Shown piece by piece: positions 54,600 through 63,553 of a DNA stretch of 64,000 nt (position 1 is its first letter; every line of letters starts with the position of its first letter). The stretch is from Streptomyces lydicus (GTDB lineage Bacteria; Actinomycetota; Actinomycetes; Streptomycetales; Streptomycetaceae). The translations under genes were made by a program, and so were the position numbers. The stretch covers positions 3,286,001-3,350,000 of the forward strand of contig NZ_CP017157.1 in NCBI RefSeq assembly GCF_001729485.1, written 5' to 3'. Below the pieces are notes generated by a model that was given only the letters and a program-made list of their open reading frames with translations, searched no databases and had not been told where the DNA came from.

Positions 54600-54780
54600 C
54601 GTTCCCGCCGGCGCCGGCGCGGAGGGCCGCATCGACCGGCCGACGGTGAGCGTGGACTCCACCGTGTGCCACGCTCACCGGCACGCCGCCGGAGCCCGCA
54701 GGCAGCACCGCCCGCCCGGTACCGTCCGGACGCAGCGCCGGCCGCTCAGGGGGCGGGCTGACGGCAAGGATTCACCTGCT
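54600..54780 (+). pseudogene. IS5-family transposase remnant
   Basis: In one frame RPTVSVDSTVCHAHRHAAGARR matches the first catalytic-Asp region of IS5-type transposases (VSVDSTxxRAHQHAAGA). After a frame change, GRSGGGLTARIHL matches the following conserved GRSRGGLTTKIHL. The rest of the transposase and the terminal repeats are missing. Confidence 0.75.
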
Positions 54781-54902
54781 CCGCGGCCTCCTGCCTCGCG
54801 TGCGTCGCGGCCCGCGTTGGTCGATCGTCAAGGGGACGTTGATCCCGGCTCCCTAACGTTTCCGGCGCATCGATCTCCGATCAACGGCGAGGTGACGTAC
54901 GC

Positions 54903-55502
54903 ATGCTGTTCCGCACGCGAGGCACAGGCAGGGTCTCTTCCTTATGCGCCGGGGCGAACACGCCCCGGCGGCGGACCGCGGTCATGGCCGGGCTGCTCGC
55001 AAGCGTGTCCGTGGGGGCGCTGGGCACGGCTTCCGCGGCGCCGCAGGGTTCGGGAGAACCGACGAAGGCCGCTGTGCAGGCGGCTCCGGCAGCCGACTCG
55101 GCGCGTGAGCACTGGCAGCCGCCGACGTACCGGAACGGGGGCCCCGGGGATCCCGGGACGGAGCCCGGCAGGATCAACACCGACTACCTGATCAGCGAGG
55201 TCTCGCCGGCGCAGTTCAGGGGCTACTGGTACCAGTCCCACGTGAAGGGGGTCAGCGTCACGTGGGTGGCGCCCTCGGGGCGGGATCCGTACAACGGCTG
55301 GGACTGGATCGAGATCCTGGACAGCAACGGCAAGCGCGTCACGTGGGACTGGGCTTGCGGCAACGCCAACTGCGGCGCGTACGGCTCGACCCTGATCGAC
55401 GCGAACCTGACGAAGGGTGCGAAGTACCGGGCGCTCTACTACAGCGACGGGGGCCGGGTCACCAAGGGCACGCTCCGGGCCGAGTTCGAGTTCTGGGCCT
55501 GA
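54903..55502 (+). CDS. Secreted protein of unknown function, paired with a toxin
   Basis: 199 residues with a twin-Arg-like signal peptide (RRRTAVMAGLLASVSVGALGTASA, cleavage after about residue 45). The mature part is Trp/Tyr-rich: FRGYWYQSHVKGVSVTWVAPSG, DWIEILDSNGKRVTWDWACGNANCGAYG (two Cys likely disulfide-bonded). One base separates it from the ribosome-inactivating protein gene, so the two are co-translated. It may be a carrier, binding subunit or inhibitor of that toxin. GAGGTGACG precedes the ATG. Confidence 0.75.
   Translation: MLFRTRGTGRVSSLCAGANTPRRRTAVMAGLLASVSVGALGTASAAPQGSGEPTKAAVQAAPAADSAREHWQPPTYRNGGPGDPGTEPGRINTDYLISEVSPAQFRGYWYQSHVKGVSVTWVAPSGRDPYNGWDWIEILDSNGKRVTWDWACGNANCGAYGSTLIDANLTKGAKYRALYYSDGGRVTKGTLRAEFEFWA
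55372..55420. repeat. 49-bp repeat, copy 1 (inside secreted protein gene)
   Basis: Part of the secreted-protein coding sequence (GAYGSTLIDANLTKG). It recurs at 56567-56615 with a single base difference. This copy is in frame and is the likely source. Confidence 0.85.
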
Positions 55503-55503
55503 C

Positions 55504-56502
55504 ATGGCAGACACCGCAGAGATGACGCGAAGGGTCGGCCGGGTCGAACGGTTCGAACGCGGCCCGGTGCGGCGGCGCTTGGTCAGCGCGGCCGTGGTGG
55601 TTTCGGTCCTTGCGGGCACGCTGGGCGCGGGTGGCGCGGTCACCTACGGTGCGTCGGCCCCGCACGGGCAGGACCGGACCGTCCAGGCCACGCCGCAGGA
55701 GCAGGGGCAGGGGCAGCCGAGGGAAACGACGGAGGATGAGGATTTCGCCGGCCTCTACACCCGCACGGTCGCGAACGTCCGCAACGCCGTGCTGGGGGAG
55801 CAGAGCGTCCGACGGCCCGGTGCCGGCCACCTGATCCAGAACCCCGACCCCGAGGTCATGCAGACGATCAACCTCGGACGGTTCGCCGAGGACGAGTTCA
55901 TCGTGGGCCGCATGGTCCGAGGAGTCTTCCGGCGGTCCGACAACTACCTGCTCGGGTTCTACGTGGAGAACAGGGACGCGACCAGCCGCGTCCTCTACAC
56001 GTTCACCGAGCGGGTGAACGGCCGCACGCGGGACATGGTCCCGGGCCACCTGTTCCCGCGCGTCCGCAGGGAGCACTTCGGCTGGGGCATCCAATACCGG
56101 GGCCTTGAGGCAATCACGGTCAGCCGGAGCCGCCTGCGGAATGCGGTGCTCGAGATCTACCGTCACGACCCGAACACGAGCACCCACACGATGGAGGACA
56201 GTGTCCAGGCGCTGGCCGTGGCCCTGGCCGAAGGGGCGCGGTTCCAGGCGATCCCCGCGCAGATCGCCCAGGCGATCCGAGGCAGGACGTCCTGGACCGT
56301 GGGCAGCCACTCGGACGAGATCAGGAGCTGGGACCAGCGCTCCGGGGTCGTCCTGCAGGCACGGGCCACCGACCCGACCGGTAACGGCGAGGTGTGGCAA
56401 CAGCGCCGTCAATACGCCTGGAACGGGGCCCAGGTGCTGCTGACCGCGCTGGATCTGGCCCGCCGGCTCTACCTGATCAAGCCGCCGACGAGGAAGGGCT
56501 GA
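55504..56502 (+). CDS. Ribosome-inactivating protein (rRNA N-glycosylase) family toxin
   Basis: 332 residues. An N-terminal hydrophobic segment (about 26-46) acts as a signal or anchor. The catalytic region follows plant RIPs and Shiga A chains: NYLLGFYVENRD (substrate-binding Tyr region), the active helix LAEGARFQAIPAQIAQAIR with Glu243 and Arg246, and RSWDQRSG with Trp276. It would depurinate the sarcin-ricin loop of 23S/28S rRNA. Bacterial examples outside Shiga toxins are rare; S. coelicolor SCO7092 is one. The upstream secreted protein is its likely partner. Confidence 0.8.
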   Translation: MADTAEMTRRVGRVERFERGPVRRRLVSAAVVVSVLAGTLGAGGAVTYGASAPHGQDRTVQATPQEQGQGQPRETTEDEDFAGLYTRTVANVRNAVLGEQSVRRPGAGHLIQNPDPEVMQTINLGRFAEDEFIVGRMVRGVFRRSDNYLLGFYVENRDATSRVLYTFTERVNGRTRDMVPGHLFPRVRREHFGWGIQYRGLEAITVSRSRLRNAVLEIYRHDPNTSTHTMEDSVQALAVALAEGARFQAIPAQIAQAIRGRTSWTVGSHSDEIRSWDQRSGVVLQARATDPTGNGEVWQQRRQYAWNGAQVLLTALDLARRLYLIKPPTRKG

Positions 56503-56566
56503 CCTTCACGGCACCTCACACGGTGCTCACGCCGGCCCCTCCATGCGGGCGGTCAGCTCGGCGAAG

Positions 56567-56615
56567 GCGGCGCGCACGGCTCGACCCTGATCGACGCGAA
56601 CCTGACGAAGGGTGC
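56567..56615. repeat. 49-bp repeat, copy 2 (at end of hydrolase remnant)
   Basis: Same 49 bases as 55372-55420, one mismatch, now outside any intact gene at the 3' end of the broken alpha/beta hydrolase. It marks a short duplication or a gene-fragment insertion. Confidence 0.85.
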
Positions 56616-56963
56616 ACTGACGAAGTTCCAGGCGGCGGCCGCCAGGGTGAGGTCCCGCAGGCTGCCGTCGTCCGGCTGCTCGGCCCGGCGGGCGGCGGCC
56701 TCCCCCACACCGGGCAGCGGGTGCCGCGCGGCGTGGGCGGCGAACGTCGGACGCCGGCCGGAGTGGGGGCGCTGCTGATGAGGACCAGCCCGCTCAGGTA
56801 TGACTCCAGGTCCGGCACGGGCAGCGCGAACATGCCGCCGGTCGAGTGGGCCACCAGAACGGCGGAATCCACGGCCTGAGCGGCTTCGACCAGGACGTGC
56901 GGCCCCTGGGCGTACGGGTCGGCGCCCGCGCCCGCCGGAGCCCGGTCGGCGCCGTCCCCCGGC
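56616..56963 (-). pseudogene. Frameshifted, truncated alpha/beta hydrolase
   Basis: One frame reads AVDSAVLVAHSTGGMFALPVPDLESYLSGLVLISSAP (nucleophile elbow HSTGG). Near 56745-56760 the reading shifts to FAAHAARHPLPGVGEAAARR and SLRDLTLAAAAWNFVS. The N-terminal part and the last third are missing, the latter replaced by the 49-bp repeat. Confidence 0.7.
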
Positions 56964-56975
56964 AGATCGCTGCTC

Positions 56976-57482
56976 TCAGGCTCCCACCGTGCCGTCTACG
57001 CCCTCCCGGAGGAAGTCGGCGTGGCCGTTGTGGCGCGCGTACTCGTGGACGAGGTGGTGCATGACCAGGCGGAGCGAGACGTGCTCGTCCCACCGGGGCT
57101 GGTAGCCCGTGACGTCGAGGGAGGGGGCCGCCTGCTCGATGCGGCGGGAGTGGGCGACCTCCTCCTGCCAGGCGGCGAAGGCTTCCGCGCCGGTCGACCC
57201 GTCGGGGTCGTACGCCGCCTGGAAGTCGCCCTCGGCCGACCAGACCAGCGGGATGTCCTCACCGTTGATCACCCGGCGGAACCAGGTGCGCTCCACCTCC
57301 GCCATGTGCCGGACCAGGCCGAGCAGGGTGAGCGTGGAGGGCGGCATCGAGCGGCGGCGCAGCTCCTCGTCGGTCAGGCCCTCGGTCTTCAGGGCGAGCG
57401 TGGCGCGGTGGAAGTCCAGGAAGGCCCGCAGGGTCTCCCGTTCGCCGGCGCGGACGGGCGGAGCGACACGTTCGGTGGTCAT
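56976..57482 (-). CDS. DinB/DUF664-family protein
   Basis: 168-residue four-helix-bundle protein. The metal site is the three-His pattern seen in LGLVRHMAEVERTWFRR and HHLVHEYARHNGHADFLRE. Related proteins are mycothiol- or bacillithiol-dependent S-transferases or metal-dependent hydrolases. ATG at 57482. Confidence 0.88.
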   Translation of the reverse strand: MTTERVAPPVRAGERETLRAFLDFHRATLALKTEGLTDEELRRRSMPPSTLTLLGLVRHMAEVERTWFRRVINGEDIPLVWSAEGDFQAAYDPDGSTGAEAFAAWQEEVAHSRRIEQAAPSLDVTGYQPRWDEHVSLRLVMHHLVHEYARHNGHADFLREGVDGTVGA

Positions 57483-57591
57483 GGGGTATCGGGTTCCTCT
57501 GGGGGGCGGCGGAGGCCCGGAAGTAGCGGGACGCCGGGGGATGGGCGATGATCATCGGAGGTGTTTCCGGAGCGCGCCCGGGAGGCGGCCG

Positions 57592-58461
57592 ATGGGATCT
57601 TGCCGACTGGCGCGCGCCGCCGCAAGCGGATTTCTCGCGCTCGCGGCCGCCACCGGCTGCGCGTCGGGCATCCGCGCGCCCACCCCGTCACCGAGCCCGC
57701 CGGTGCCGGGGCACTGGCGGGCGGTCTTCGCGGACGACTTCGGCGGCACCCGGCTCAACCCGGCCCGCTGGACGACCTGTTACGACTGGAACCAGGGCGG
57801 CTGCACCAACCGCGGCAACAACGAGCTGGAGTGGTACCGCCCGGAGCAGGTGTCGGTCGGCGACGGCAAGCTCACGCTGACCGCCCGCCGCCGGACCACC
57901 CCGGGCACGGACGGCCGCAGCTATCCGTGGACGTCCGGGATGGTCTCCACCGGCCGCAGCTCGTGGAACGCCCGGCCGCGCTTCGTCTTCACCTACGGCT
58001 ACTTCGAGGCGGCCGTACGGATCCCCCCGCAGGCCGGGATGCTGCCGGCCTTCTGGCTGATGCCGGCCTCCCGGTACACGCCCCCGGAACTCGACGTCGC
58101 CGAGGGGCTCGGCAGCACCGACCGGATCGAGATGACGGTGCACTGGAAGGGGCCGGCCGGCGAGGAACGCACCGCCGCGGGGCGCTTCGGGCCGGTGGAC
58201 TTCCCGGCCGGCTACCACGTTTTCGCGCTGAACTGGGAGCGGAACGCGCTCACCTGGTATGTGGACGGCGAGATCCGCTTCCGGGTCACCGATCCCGCGA
58301 AGATCCCGCACGTCCCGATGGAGCTGCTGTTCACGCTCGCGGTCGGCTATCCGACGGTGCCGCCGCCCGGGGTCGACCACGCCCGGATGTCGGTGGACTG
58401 GGTCCGGGTCTGGCAGCAGCTAGGGGCAGCGGCGGGGCACCACGGCACGGGCGGGAGGTAA
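57592..58461 (+). CDS. GH16-family glycoside hydrolase, lipoprotein
   Basis: 289 residues. A lipoprotein signal ends in ATGC (Cys24). The GH16 jelly-roll is complete, with the catalytic motif ELDVAEGLG (E-x-D-x2-E), the aromatic substrate cleft WTTCYDWNQGGCTNRGNNELEWY, and C-terminal MSVDWVRVWQQ. It cleaves beta-1,3/1,4-glucans or related polysaccharides at the cell surface. It sits beside a polysaccharide synthesis operon, so it may trim or release that polymer. GGAGGCGGCC precedes the ATG. Confidence 0.9.
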   Translation: MGSCRLARAAASGFLALAAATGCASGIRAPTPSPSPPVPGHWRAVFADDFGGTRLNPARWTTCYDWNQGGCTNRGNNELEWYRPEQVSVGDGKLTLTARRRTTPGTDGRSYPWTSGMVSTGRSSWNARPRFVFTYGYFEAAVRIPPQAGMLPAFWLMPASRYTPPELDVAEGLGSTDRIEMTVHWKGPAGEERTAAGRFGPVDFPAGYHVFALNWERNALTWYVDGEIRFRVTDPAKIPHVPMELLFTLAVGYPTVPPPGVDHARMSVDWVRVWQQLGAAAGHHGTGGR

Positions 58462-58490
58462 CGGGGTACGGCAGGCCGGGAGGCGGCCGC

Positions 58491-59315
58491 TCAGGGCAGC
58501 GTGCCGGACCCGGGCGGTCCGCCGGCCGGGCGCCCGAGCAGCGCCCGGGAGCGGCGGTAGACCCGCCAGCCCTTGGTCCGCAGGGACTCGGACAGCGGCG
58601 CCGTGGGCGCGCCGCCGCCGCGCGTCCACTGGGTGAACAGCTCCGGACGGGTGTCGGCCCGGACCATCAGCCGGGGTATGCGCACCGGGTCGCCGTCGGC
58701 CGAGGCGAAGGCGTTGGCCACCGCGCAGGCCGAGGTCCAGCCGACCTCGCGCACGGTGCGGCGGACCGCGGCGCTGGAGTAGCCGTGCGGATAGGCGAAG
58801 GAGTACACCGGATGGCTGAGCGCGTCCTCCAGCCGCCGCTTGCAGCCGACGATCTCGCGCCAGGCGCGCTGCGCGGGCACGGCGTCCAGCTGCGGATGGG
58901 TGACGGTGTGTCCGCCGATCTCGAAGCCGAGCGCGTCGAGGGTGGCGACCTGCCGCCAGCTCAGCATCGCGGCGGCCGGCAGCAGACTGCCCTCGGGGTG
59001 GCCGCCGGGCGGATGGACGGCGCCGGTCGTGACGTACAGCGTCGCGGGCAGGGCGCGCTCGGTGAGGAGGGGCGCCACCGTCCAGTAGAAGTCGGCGAAG
59101 CCGTCGTCGAAGGTGAGGACGGCGCAGCGCGGGGGCAGCGGCGGGCCGCCACGGATCGCCGCGACCAGCCGCCGCAACGGCACCACCGTGAGCCCGGCGT
59201 CCGCGATGCGGTCGAGCTGTTCGGCGAAGACCCGCGGGGTGACCGTGTACGGCGCGATCCAGGGCGGCGGGTCGGTGTTCACCGAGTGGTAGACGAAGAC
59301 GGGGACGGCGCTCAT
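58491..59315 (-). CDS. Polysaccharide deacetylase (CE4, NodB type)
   Basis: 274 residues. CE4 motifs in order: VLTFDDGFADFYW (TFDDG), GGHTVTHPQLDAV (metal His pair), FAYPHGYSSAAVRR. No signal peptide is present. It would deacetylate an N-acetylated sugar in a polymer or its lipid-linked unit. Last gene of the leftward exopolysaccharide operon, 57 bp after the GT2 fusion gene. Confidence 0.88.
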   Translation of the reverse strand: MSAVPVFVYHSVNTDPPPWIAPYTVTPRVFAEQLDRIADAGLTVVPLRRLVAAIRGGPPLPPRCAVLTFDDGFADFYWTVAPLLTERALPATLYVTTGAVHPPGGHPEGSLLPAAAMLSWRQVATLDALGFEIGGHTVTHPQLDAVPAQRAWREIVGCKRRLEDALSHPVYSFAYPHGYSSAAVRRTVREVGWTSACAVANAFASADGDPVRIPRLMVRADTRPELFTQWTRGGGAPTAPLSESLRTKGWRVYRRSRALLGRPAGGPPGSGTLP

Positions 59316-59372
59316 GATCGGTCCTTTCGGACCCCCGTGCGGTCGAGGTGCCGGTGGGTGCCCTCGGGTGCC

Positions 59373-62222
59373 TCAGCGGCCGCCGGGGGCGCCCTCCGGC
59401 AGGATGCGGTAGACGACGGCGTCGGCGGTGCGGTGCACGACGGGGAAGTCGCGACGGTGCGCCAGCGCGTTCCTGATGTGTGCGAGGGTGCCGGGCGGCA
59501 GTGCTCCGGTGGCCAGGACCTGGGCCTCCTGGGCACGGTTGAGGACCAGGTAGACGGGGCGCGGCGGCCCGGCGCCGGTGAGCACGCGCAGTTCGGACAC
59601 CGGGTCGCGGTTGACCTGCCGCTGGTCCTCGGGCGCCGCCTCGGACAGCCAGATCCGGTCGTGGTACGGGTAATCGGCGTAGGCGTACGGGAAGTTGTCG
59701 GAGGCGCCGACGATCAGGGAGCCCTCCGGGGCGTGCCCGGCGAGCCACTTCGCGGCCGCGGTCTCCGACGGGGTGAAGTAGTTGACGTTCTCCTTGCCGA
59801 AGTAGGCGAGGGAGAGCGCGGCGAACAGCGTCACGACGATGACGGGCACCGCCGCGGCCCGCAGGCGCCGCAGCGGGCGGCGCAGGCCGCGGCCGTGGGC
59901 GGTGGCCAGGAGCGGCGGCAGCAGCAGCGCGGCGGCGCCGAACGCGGTGGCGGGCAGCGCGAACAGATAGACCCGGAAGATCATTTCGCCGCCGTAGCTG
60001 TTGGCCACCGCCCAGGGCAGTGGGGCGATCGCCAGCAGCGGCAGGGCGGTGCGCCGCAACGAGGGCCGCACCAGGACCGCCAGGCCCGCGAAGAGGAAGA
60101 CCACGGCGGACAGGATCCGGTCGGCCCAGGCCACCGCGACCTGGCCGGCGGTGGCGCCGGACAGCCCGAGCAGCCCGGACCCGGCGTTCGACTCCGGCTG
60201 GGTCAGGCCGGTCAGGATGCTGTGCAGATTCTGCTCCAGGTAGGGCCGGGCCACGGTCAGGTCCCACGCCGTGGTCAGCACCAGCGCGACCAGCAGCACC
60301 GGCACCACCACCGCGCGGTTGCGGCGGGGCAGGGCCAGCAGGACGAGCGAACCGGTCAGCAGCACCGGCGTCAGCGGGTGCGAGCAGACGATGGTGACCA
60401 GGGCGAGGACGAGCAGCACCCACCAGCCCGCACTCGGCCGTCTCGGCCTCGGCCGGCCCGGCCGGGGAAGCTTGCGGACGACGGCCGCGACGACGCACAC
60501 GTACAGCAGGAAGGCGAACGCCTGCGGCGAGAAGTAGTCCTGGCCCACCCAAGAGCAGCTGAAGAACAGGAACACCCCGCCCCAGACCAGCCGCCGGCTG
60601 CGGGTGAAGGAGCGGTAGAGCACCAGCAGCGGGATCACCAGTGCCGCGTTGATCAGCAGCGGGGACCAGCTGGCGTAGGAGCCGGGGGAGCGCAGGCCCC
60701 AGTGCTGCACGAACAGGTCGTTCAGCCAGAAGAAGCCGGGCCAGCGGGCGTAGACGGCCAGCAGGCCGGCCTTGGTGGGCAGGGTGCCGCTGCTCAGCAG
60801 CACGTCCGTGACGGCCACGTGCTTCCAGGCCCAGGAGTACCGCAGTTCCGGATAGAGCGCGAGCGGGGTGGCGTGCAGGAAGGTGATCAGCGCCAGGACG
60901 TAGCCGGCGTAGTGGACGCCGCGGGTGCGGCGGTTGGTGAGCGCGGCGCAGACACCGAGGCCGAGCAGGCAGAGGCCGGCCCAGTAGGTGACCGGCAGGA
61001 CGTGCACCAGGCCGAGGTCGCCCATCGCGCCGAGGTTCACCCCGCGCAGCGAGACCGCCCACAGGACCAGGGCGGCCGGCAGCGCGAGGACGGCCAGCGT
61101 GCGCAGCGCGGCCTTTCCCGGGCTCTGTGCCGCGAGGCTCCGGGCCCGCTCCACCGCCTGGTGCAGCCGGCCGACGGCGTAGCCCAGGACGGTGGCGGCC
61201 ACGCCCGTGGCGAGTGCCGGGACCGTGCCCGTCGGCGCCGCGCCGCCGGGCCGCAGCCCTTCGGCGACGGCGGCCGGGAGGGTCCGGCGCAGATATGTGC
61301 GTTCGCTGGCGAGGGCCGGGCCGGAACCGGAGTGCCGGGCGACGGCCGCCTTGGAGAGGCCCTCCGCGTAGCAGCGCGCGCGGAAGTACTTGCGGGTGGT
61401 GCGGGCGGCCGGCACGTGGTGGCGGACCGCCGCGGACGGCTCGTACCGCAGTGTCGCGCCGGGATTGCGGGCCGCGATGCGCAGGCACAGTTCGGTCTCC
61501 TCGCAGCCCAGCGGGCGGGTGCCGATGCGGCCCAGGTCGGTGCGGAAGCCGCCGGCGGCCAGGATCTCGGCGCGCCGGAAGGACATGTTGGCGCCGATGA
61601 AGTTCCGTACCGGCGCGGGGTGTTCGGGCAGTCCGCGGTACGAGCAGCCGACCACCCAGTCGAACTCGCGCGGGAACCAGGCGGGGCGGCCGGTCTCCCA
61701 CAGCGGGCGCACCAGACCGCCGACGCCGAGCACCCGCGAGTCCTGGTAGGCGGCGAGCAGCCGGGCGGTCCAGTCCGGGTCGGCCGCCGCGTCGTCGTCG
61801 AGGAAGGCGACGATGTCGCCGTGCGCGGCGCGCACCCCGGTGTTGCGTCCGCCGGAGAGGCCCTGTGCCTCGGCGTTGGGCAGGACCCGCACGCCGGGCA
61901 GGGCGTCCGAGGCCCGGCGGGCGAGCTCGGGGCAGTGGTCGACGACGAGGAGGATCTCGTCGGGGACGGGGTGCTGGTGCTGCACCGAGCGGACCGCGGC
62001 GATCAGTTGGTCCCAGCGGTCGAGGGTGTAGGCGCAGATGACGACCGACAGGCTCGGGGTGGCCGGGCCCGTCGTCGTGGTTCCGGCCGCCGCGGCGGAG
62101 CACTCGGTCGCCGCGGCGGGGCTCATGGGGGTCATCGTGATGGCGCGGCGCCAGGCGCCCAGGGCCGAGCGGACGGCCTGCCGCACGCCGTATCCGCCGG
62201 GAGGGAAGCCGAGGGCGTTCAT
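59373..62222 (-). CDS. GT2 glycosyltransferase fused to a polytopic membrane domain
   Basis: 949 residues. Residues ~55-330 are a GT2 domain (SVVICAYTLDRW; FLDDDAAADPDW with the DxD; PLGCEETELCLRI catalytic Asp/Glu region). From ~390 to ~840 come about 12 transmembrane helices resembling EpsG/PMT-type or O-antigen polymerase proteins. The C-terminal ~110 residues are an extracytoplasmic domain (VGASDNFPYAYADYPYHDRIWLSE). It may both start chain units and polymerise or transfer them. ATG at 62222 overlapping the flippase stop (ATGA). Confidence 0.82.
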   Translation of the reverse strand: MNALGFPPGGYGVRQAVRSALGAWRRAITMTPMSPAAATECSAAAAGTTTTGPATPSLSVVICAYTLDRWDQLIAAVRSVQHQHPVPDEILLVVDHCPELARRASDALPGVRVLPNAEAQGLSGGRNTGVRAAHGDIVAFLDDDAAADPDWTARLLAAYQDSRVLGVGGLVRPLWETGRPAWFPREFDWVVGCSYRGLPEHPAPVRNFIGANMSFRRAEILAAGGFRTDLGRIGTRPLGCEETELCLRIAARNPGATLRYEPSAAVRHHVPAARTTRKYFRARCYAEGLSKAAVARHSGSGPALASERTYLRRTLPAAVAEGLRPGGAAPTGTVPALATGVAATVLGYAVGRLHQAVERARSLAAQSPGKAALRTLAVLALPAALVLWAVSLRGVNLGAMGDLGLVHVLPVTYWAGLCLLGLGVCAALTNRRTRGVHYAGYVLALITFLHATPLALYPELRYSWAWKHVAVTDVLLSSGTLPTKAGLLAVYARWPGFFWLNDLFVQHWGLRSPGSYASWSPLLINAALVIPLLVLYRSFTRSRRLVWGGVFLFFSCSWVGQDYFSPQAFAFLLYVCVVAAVVRKLPRPGRPRPRRPSAGWWVLLVLALVTIVCSHPLTPVLLTGSLVLLALPRRNRAVVVPVLLVALVLTTAWDLTVARPYLEQNLHSILTGLTQPESNAGSGLLGLSGATAGQVAVAWADRILSAVVFLFAGLAVLVRPSLRRTALPLLAIAPLPWAVANSYGGEMIFRVYLFALPATAFGAAALLLPPLLATAHGRGLRRPLRRLRAAAVPVIVVTLFAALSLAYFGKENVNYFTPSETAAAKWLAGHAPEGSLIVGASDNFPYAYADYPYHDRIWLSEAAPEDQRQVNRDPVSELRVLTGAGPPRPVYLVLNRAQEAQVLATGALPPGTLAHIRNALAHRRDFPVVHRTADAVVYRILPEGAPGGR

Positions 62223-63553
62223 CGCGAAGTCCTTGCGGGGGAGGGCAGCCAGCGCGGCAGCGTCAGCAGCAGCGGCAGCGCGAGCGCGCATTCGGCCAGC
62301 AGCCAGGCGGCGCCGACGCCGTTGAGGCCGAAGCGGGGGATCAGTCGGAGTGTCAGGACGAGCACCAGGGCGCACAGCGTCGCCTGGAGGGCCACGGCCC
62401 AGGCCAGCCGGCGGTGTGCCCTGGCCACGTCGATGGCCACGTTGAGCAGCAGGTTGGGCAGCGCGGACAGGGCCAGCAGGCGCAGCACCCCGGTGGCTTC
62501 GTGGGCGTACTCGGCGCCGAAGACCGACAGCAGCCAGGGCGCGACGACGAGGAGGAGGAGCACGGCGACGGTCAGCGGCGGGCCGGTGTGCCGCAGCACC
62601 CGGCGGCCCAGTTCGCTGATCCGTGCCGGATCATGGGCGGCTTCCACCAGCAGCGAGCTGCCCATGTTGTACGCGGCCTGGTACAGCGTGTACGCGATGA
62701 CCCAGGACAGCGAGAAGTAGGCGTTGCGCGCACCGCCGAGGGTGTTGAGCACGATCAGCGGCACGATGTTGTAGGCGGCGAGCCGGCACAGGGCGCCGCT
62801 GTAGTCGGTGGCGGCGTAGCCCAGCAGCCTGGGCGGCATCCTGCCGTCGGCGTGCGCCCGTTGGTGGGCGGGGACCGCGCGCCGCAGCAGCACGTAGTTG
62901 GCGACGGTGAGCGAGACGGCCAGCGCCCCGGCCCAGGACAGCAGGATGCCGGAACCCAGGGCCCAGGCCGCGGCCAGCGCCAGTGCCAGCGTCTTGACGA
63001 CCGCGAAGATCGCGTTCTCGCCCAGCACCCAGTTGGCCCGCCGCACGCCGGTCAGCGCCCCGTCCTGCACGATGAACCACGCGTAGCCGATGGTGCCCAC
63101 GATGAAGAACGGAGCGACCAGGGAGCTGCGCAGGAAGCCGAGGCCGGGGGCGACGAGCGGGACCAGGGCGAGGAAGGCGGCGGCGCCCGCGCCGGCGCAC
63201 AGCCCGGAGGCGGCGTAACTGCGCAGCAGCAGCCGCCTGGTGTGCCGGCCGGCCGACGGCGCGAACCGCATCAGCACGTCGGCGAGGTTGAGCTGCCCGA
63301 TCCCGCCCAGCAGGGTGACCGCGGAGATCACCGCGTAGCTGCGGCCGACGGTCTCCGGGTGGTACCAGGACGTGGCGAGCACCCAGTACACCGCGCCGAG
63401 CCCCGCCGTCATCACCGAACTCGCCACCAGGACATGGCCGTTGCGCAGCAGCGGCTCGTACGAGAGCAGCGACCTGAGCCGGCGGCGCAGGACGACCGTG
63501 TAGGGCGCGGCGGGCAGCGTCGCGCTGCCCGAGGCGGCGGTCTGCGAGGCCAT
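62219..63553 (-). CDS. Wzx-like polysaccharide flippase
   Basis: 444 residues, about 12-14 transmembrane helices, MATE/PST superfamily pattern (SYEPLLRNGHVLVASSVMTAGLGAVYWVLA...; LLALSALPNLLLNVAIDVARAHRR). It would flip a lipid-linked repeat unit across the membrane for the exopolysaccharide made by the neighbouring glycosyltransferases. The ATG overlaps the stop of the upstream GT2 gene (TGATG). Confidence 0.87.
   Translation of the reverse strand: MASQTAASGSATLPAAPYTVVLRRRLRSLLSYEPLLRNGHVLVASSVMTAGLGAVYWVLATSWYHPETVGRSYAVISAVTLLGGIGQLNLADVLMRFAPSAGRHTRRLLLRSYAASGLCAGAGAAAFLALVPLVAPGLGFLRSSLVAPFFIVGTIGYAWFIVQDGALTGVRRANWVLGENAIFAVVKTLALALAAAWALGSGILLSWAGALAVSLTVANYVLLRRAVPAHQRAHADGRMPPRLLGYAATDYSGALCRLAAYNIVPLIVLNTLGGARNAYFSLSWVIAYTLYQAAYNMGSSLLVEAAHDPARISELGRRVLRHTGPPLTVAVLLLLVVAPWLLSVFGAEYAHEATGVLRLLALSALPNLLLNVAIDVARAHRRLAWAVALQATLCALVLVLTLRLIPRFGLNGVGAAWLLAECALALPLLLTLPRWLPSPARTSR

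Noticed and set aside
58420..62103. 1227-codon minus-strand frame overlapping the deacetylase and GT2 genes
   Set aside because: Off-frame on the same strand; the real frames contain CE4 and GT2 motifs while this one is Arg/Pro-rich noise.
57561..62720. 1719-codon plus-strand open frame
   Set aside because: It runs through several well-supported genes on both strands (GH16, deacetylase, GT2 fusion). Its Gly/Arg/Gln-rich translation matches no family and is an antisense or off-frame shadow.
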